Positions 30,084 through 32,196 of a stretch of 32,196 bases of DNA are shown here, piece by piece. Within the stretch, counting starts at the first letter, position 1; every line of letters starts with the position of its first letter. Source of the DNA: a bacterium (lineage in GTDB: Bacteria; Auribacterota; UBA3054); assembly GCA_017650925.1 (NCBI GenBank), contig JAGCDY010000087.1:1-32196 (forward strand), read 5' to 3'. The position numbers were made by a program, and so were the translations under genes. The notes under the pieces were generated by a model. That model was not told the DNA's origin. It ran no database searches and saw nothing but the letters and a program-made list of their open reading frames with translations.

Positions 30084-32196
30084 TTACTTCCTGCGGAGGA
30101 AAGCCGCCAGCGCAAGCAGGGCCAAACCGAAGATAGCCGGTTCAGGAGTCGGGGCAATGGTAGAGCCAGAGCTGCTAACGCTGCCGGCGTAGGTCTTGCC
30201 GTTGTTGCCAGTGATAGTGTAATCGCCTTCCGGCAGGTAGAAGTAGAGGTCGTAGGTGTCGGAGTGGCCCTCGCCCTCGTAGCCGTAAGTCAGCGAATCC
30301 GCCTTGCGGGTGGCCGTGAAGGAGATGTCGCCGTCGCCAACGCCGTAAATGGAGTTGACCGTGGGAGCGGTGGCGTCAGTCAGCGTCGCCACGTAGATAA
30401 CTTCGCCGTTCGAAGCGTTCTTGGGAGATGGACCGTCGCCCGCTCCAGCGCCCTGGCCGATGGGAGAGCCGCTGCTAGAGGAGGCTTTAACGGAGCCGCC
30501 GGAGATGTAGATGGCGGGAACCGTTCCGCTCTCGCCGCCGGCGTTGCCGGCGCCGATGCCGGCGCCGCTGCCGGCGGAGGCTTCGATCGTGCCGCCCGTG
30601 ATGGTTATCGTACCGGGAGCAATGTGGCCGCCTTCGTCGCCGCAGCCGATGCCGGCGCCGTTGCCACCAACCGCTTTCACGTAGCCGCCGTTGATGGTGA
30701 CCGTGCCGGTGCCGCCTTCCCAGCCGGTTCCGCCGCCGATGCCCGCACCAAGCCAGCCGGCGGTGGCCGTGACGGAACCGCCGTTGATGGTCACGTTGGC
30801 TTTGGCATGCTCACCGCCGCCGATGCCGGACGCATAAGTCGCGCCGTTGGCGGTGATGGTTCCGTCGTTGATCACGATGGCGCCGGAAGTTTCCCAGGAA
30901 TTGCCACCGAGGCCGGCGGCCGCGCCGCCCTGGCTGGTGGCGGTAAGCGAGCCTGTGCCGCTGATGGTGACAGACGCGCCGCTAGCTACGCGCAGGCCGG
31001 CGGCCGCGGTAGAAGTCAGAATGTTGTTGCCGGACAGAACCAGATTCACGTTGCCGCTCTGGATGTTGAAAGCGCAGCTGACGCCGGTTATGGAAGCGCC
31101 GTCCAAGGTAACGGTCGGATTATCGGAAGAATTGACGGTGACCGAGCATTCCGTGGTCGTGCCGTCGATCACGTAGTTGCCGTAAAGGCCGACGACTCTG
31201 CCGCCTTGGGTGGCGCCAGTCTCGGTCTCGATGGTTATGTCGCCGTCTCCAGCATGCAAATAAACTATGCCGGGAATGTAGCGGGTCAAAGTGCCGGGCC
31301 CGTCCTCGATGGTGCCGGAGAAATTCCTGCCGTTTGTGCCGCTGACCGTGTATTCGCCGTTGGGGAGATAGAAGTAAAGATCCGAATCGGAAACGTGACC
31401 GGGGCCGGTGTAGGAATAAGTGTAGGCAAGCTCGTCTTTGGTCGTGGTGAAGGTGTAAGTATTGCCCTGCGTGCTGAACGCCGAGGCTACCGTCGCCTTA
31501 TAAACCGGGTCTCCGCCAACGCCTGTCTTAGGCGGGGTGTTGGGCCCCTGGCCGGCGCCTTGACCGATAGGGGAACCGCTGTTAGACGAAGCTTTGATGG
31601 AGCCGCCGGAGATGTAGATGTCCGGGACGGTTCCGCTCTCGCCGCTGGCATTGCCGGCGCCGATGCCCGCGCCGCTGCCGGCGGAGGCTTCGATCGTGCC
31701 GCCAGTAATGGTGATGGTGCCCGGAGCAATGTGACCGCCTTCGTCGCCGCAGCCGATGCCGGCGACGTTGCCGCCCGTCGCTTTCACGTAGCCGCCGTTG
31801 ATGGTGATGGTGCCCGCGCCGCCTTCCCAGCCGGTGCCGCCGCCGATGCCGGCCGCGTAGCCGCCGGCGTTGGCCGTGATGTCGCCGCCGTTGATGGTGA
31901 CGTTAGCAACGGCGTGTCCGCCGCCGCCGATGCCGGACGCGAAAGCCGCGCCGTTGGCCGTGATAGTTCCGTCGTTGATCACAACGGCGCCGGAAGCTTC
32001 CCGGGATTTGCTGCCGATGCCGGCGCCTTCTCCGCCCTGGCTGGTGGCGTCAAGCGAGCCTATTCCTTCGATAGTCACGGAAGCGCCGGAGGCAACGTGC
32101 AGGCCGGCAGATTCCGTGGAGACCAGCGTGCTGGTGCCGCGCAAGTCTAAAGTCACGTCGCCGCTCTGGATGTCGCAAGCGCAGCTGACGCCGGAA
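30084..32196 (-). CDS. Repetitive PEP-CTERM-like surface protein, N-terminal part outside window
   Basis: 703 residues are visible; the frame stays open to the right edge and the residues before the first possible start (GTG at 32156) continue the repeat, so the gene is partial. It consists of about two units of some 369 residues, each rich in Gly, Thr, Ser and Ala, with short strands such as GTITITGGTIEASAGSGAGIG-like turns repeated every 20-30 residues, which suggests a right-handed beta-helix or similar solenoid. Each unit ends in a smaller beta domain with LYFYLPxGxYT. The C-terminus is TPEPA, a hydrophobic helix and RRK, a PEP-CTERM-like signal for exosortase processing. Relatives of this texture are annotated as carbohydrate-binding-domain proteins in gut bacteria, but no ligand can be inferred. 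Confidence 0.85.
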   Translation of the reverse strand, partial: SGVSCACDIQSGDVTLDLRGTSTLVSTESAGLHVASGASVTIEGIGSLDATSQGGEGAGIGSKSREASGAVVINDGTITANGAAFASGIGGGGHAVANVTINGGDITANAGGYAAGIGGGTGWEGGAGTITINGGYVKATGGNVAGIGCGDEGGHIAPGTITITGGTIEASAGSGAGIGAGNASGESGTVPDIYISGGSIKASSNSGSPIGQGAGQGPNTPPKTGVGGDPVYKATVASAFSTQGNTYTFTTTKDELAYTYSYTGPGHVSDSDLYFYLPNGEYTVSGTNGRNFSGTIEDGPGTLTRYIPGIVYLHAGDGDITIETETGATQGGRVVGLYGNYVIDGTTTECSVTVNSSDNPTVTLDGASITGVSCAFNIQSGNVNLVLSGNNILTSTAAAGLRVASGASVTISGTGSLTATSQGGAAAGLGGNSWETSGAIVINDGTITANGATYASGIGGGEHAKANVTINGGSVTATAGWLGAGIGGGTGWEGGTGTVTINGGYVKAVGGNGAGIGCGDEGGHIAPGTITITGGTIEASAGSGAGIGAGNAGGESGTVPAIYISGGSVKASSSSGSPIGQGAGAGDGPSPKNASNGEVIYVATLTDATAPTVNSIYGVGDGDISFTATRKADSLTYGYEGEGHSDTYDLYFYLPEGDYTITGNNGKTYAGSVSSSGSTIAPTPEPAIFGLALLALAAFLRRK
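30180..32196 (-). repeat. Tandem coding repeat of 1107 bp (one full and one partial copy)
   Basis: Corresponding positions are exactly 1107 bases apart in two places checked (30484 and 31591; 31071 and 32178), that is 369 codons. At the 3' end of the unit the offset becomes 1131 because the C-terminal copy has an insertion of about eight codons near 30310-30370. The DNA is strikingly alike between copies, including synonymous positions, so duplication is recent or maintained by gene conversion. The second copy is truncated by the window edge; more copies may follow. Confidence 0.85.

Noticed and set aside
30264-32150. A long plus-strand open frame (628 codons) opposite the repetitive surface protein gene.
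   Set aside because: Its composition is low-complexity Ala/Gly/Asp/Val, it mirrors the tandem repeats of the minus-strand gene, and it has no start signal; the minus-strand frame ends in a coherent PEP-CTERM-like tail.
30180-32196. Regular repeats considered as a CRISPR array.
   Set aside because: The repeats are long, in frame, protein-coding and contiguous, without unique spacers; no cas gene is present.

Overview
The window looks like a chromosome segment from a Gram-negative, rod-forming or elongating bacterium of the PVC group, most likely Lentisphaerota, Kiritimatiellota or a related Verrucomicrobia lineage. The reasons are: a Kdo transferase gene (so LPS), a Sec/lipoprotein M48 protease, two very large CotH proteins with lamin-tail-like domains, and three secreted proteins ending in a short PEP-CTERM-like tail (a Pro-Glu-Pro, one hydrophobic helix and a basic end). 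That combination is typical of those phyla. The assignment is an inference from protein style, not from a marker gene. The DNA is GC-rich, gene-dense and shows no mobile element, tRNA or rRNA.

Left part (1-21201, minus strand). A nearly unbroken series of minus-strand genes reads from about 21.2 kb down to position 1. It starts at a good promoter (TTGAGG-18-TAAAAT at 21201-21172). The order is: two small membrane-anchored DUF945/YdgA-like proteins; two tandem CotH/lamin-tail secreted proteins (1168 and 1000 residues); mreC, mreD and mrdA (cell elongation); a polyprenyl diphosphate synthase; leucyl aminopeptidase; and an inositol-monophosphatase-family phosphatase. Junctions in this block are overlaps or gaps of 2-16 bases, so it reads as one operon. 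A 314-base gap follows and holds a convincing 6S RNA gene. Then come rarA, 5-formyltetrahydrofolate cyclo-ligase, rny (RNase Y), a YmdB-type phosphoesterase, a ComF-type phosphoribosyltransferase and, after a second AT-rich promoter region, purM, which is cut by the window edge.

Middle and right part. A minus-strand gene for a secreted, probably helical-repeat protein (21227-23185) diverges from a plus-strand operon (23263-29901). The plus-strand genes are an M48 lipoprotein protease, a tRNA-dihydrouridine synthase, a GNAT acetyltransferase, waaA (Kdo transferase), RNase D, a stand-alone RsbU/SpoIIE-type phosphatase, rsmD and coaD, again mostly coupled by short overlaps. Two genes (21227-23185 and waaA) have the same TATAATATCTA sequence with the TATAAT exactly 9 bases before the ATG and no Shine-Dalgarno, which suggests leaderless transcripts. 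A long bidirectional terminator hairpin (29999-30070) separates coaD from a converging gene for a repetitive PEP-CTERM surface protein built of about 369-residue tandem units, cut by the right window edge.

The most unusual feature is the apparent translational coupling of two giant secreted CotH-kinase-like proteins to mreC-mreD-mrdA. The best overlooked element is the 6S RNA gene upstream of rarA and the folate cyclo-ligase gene.
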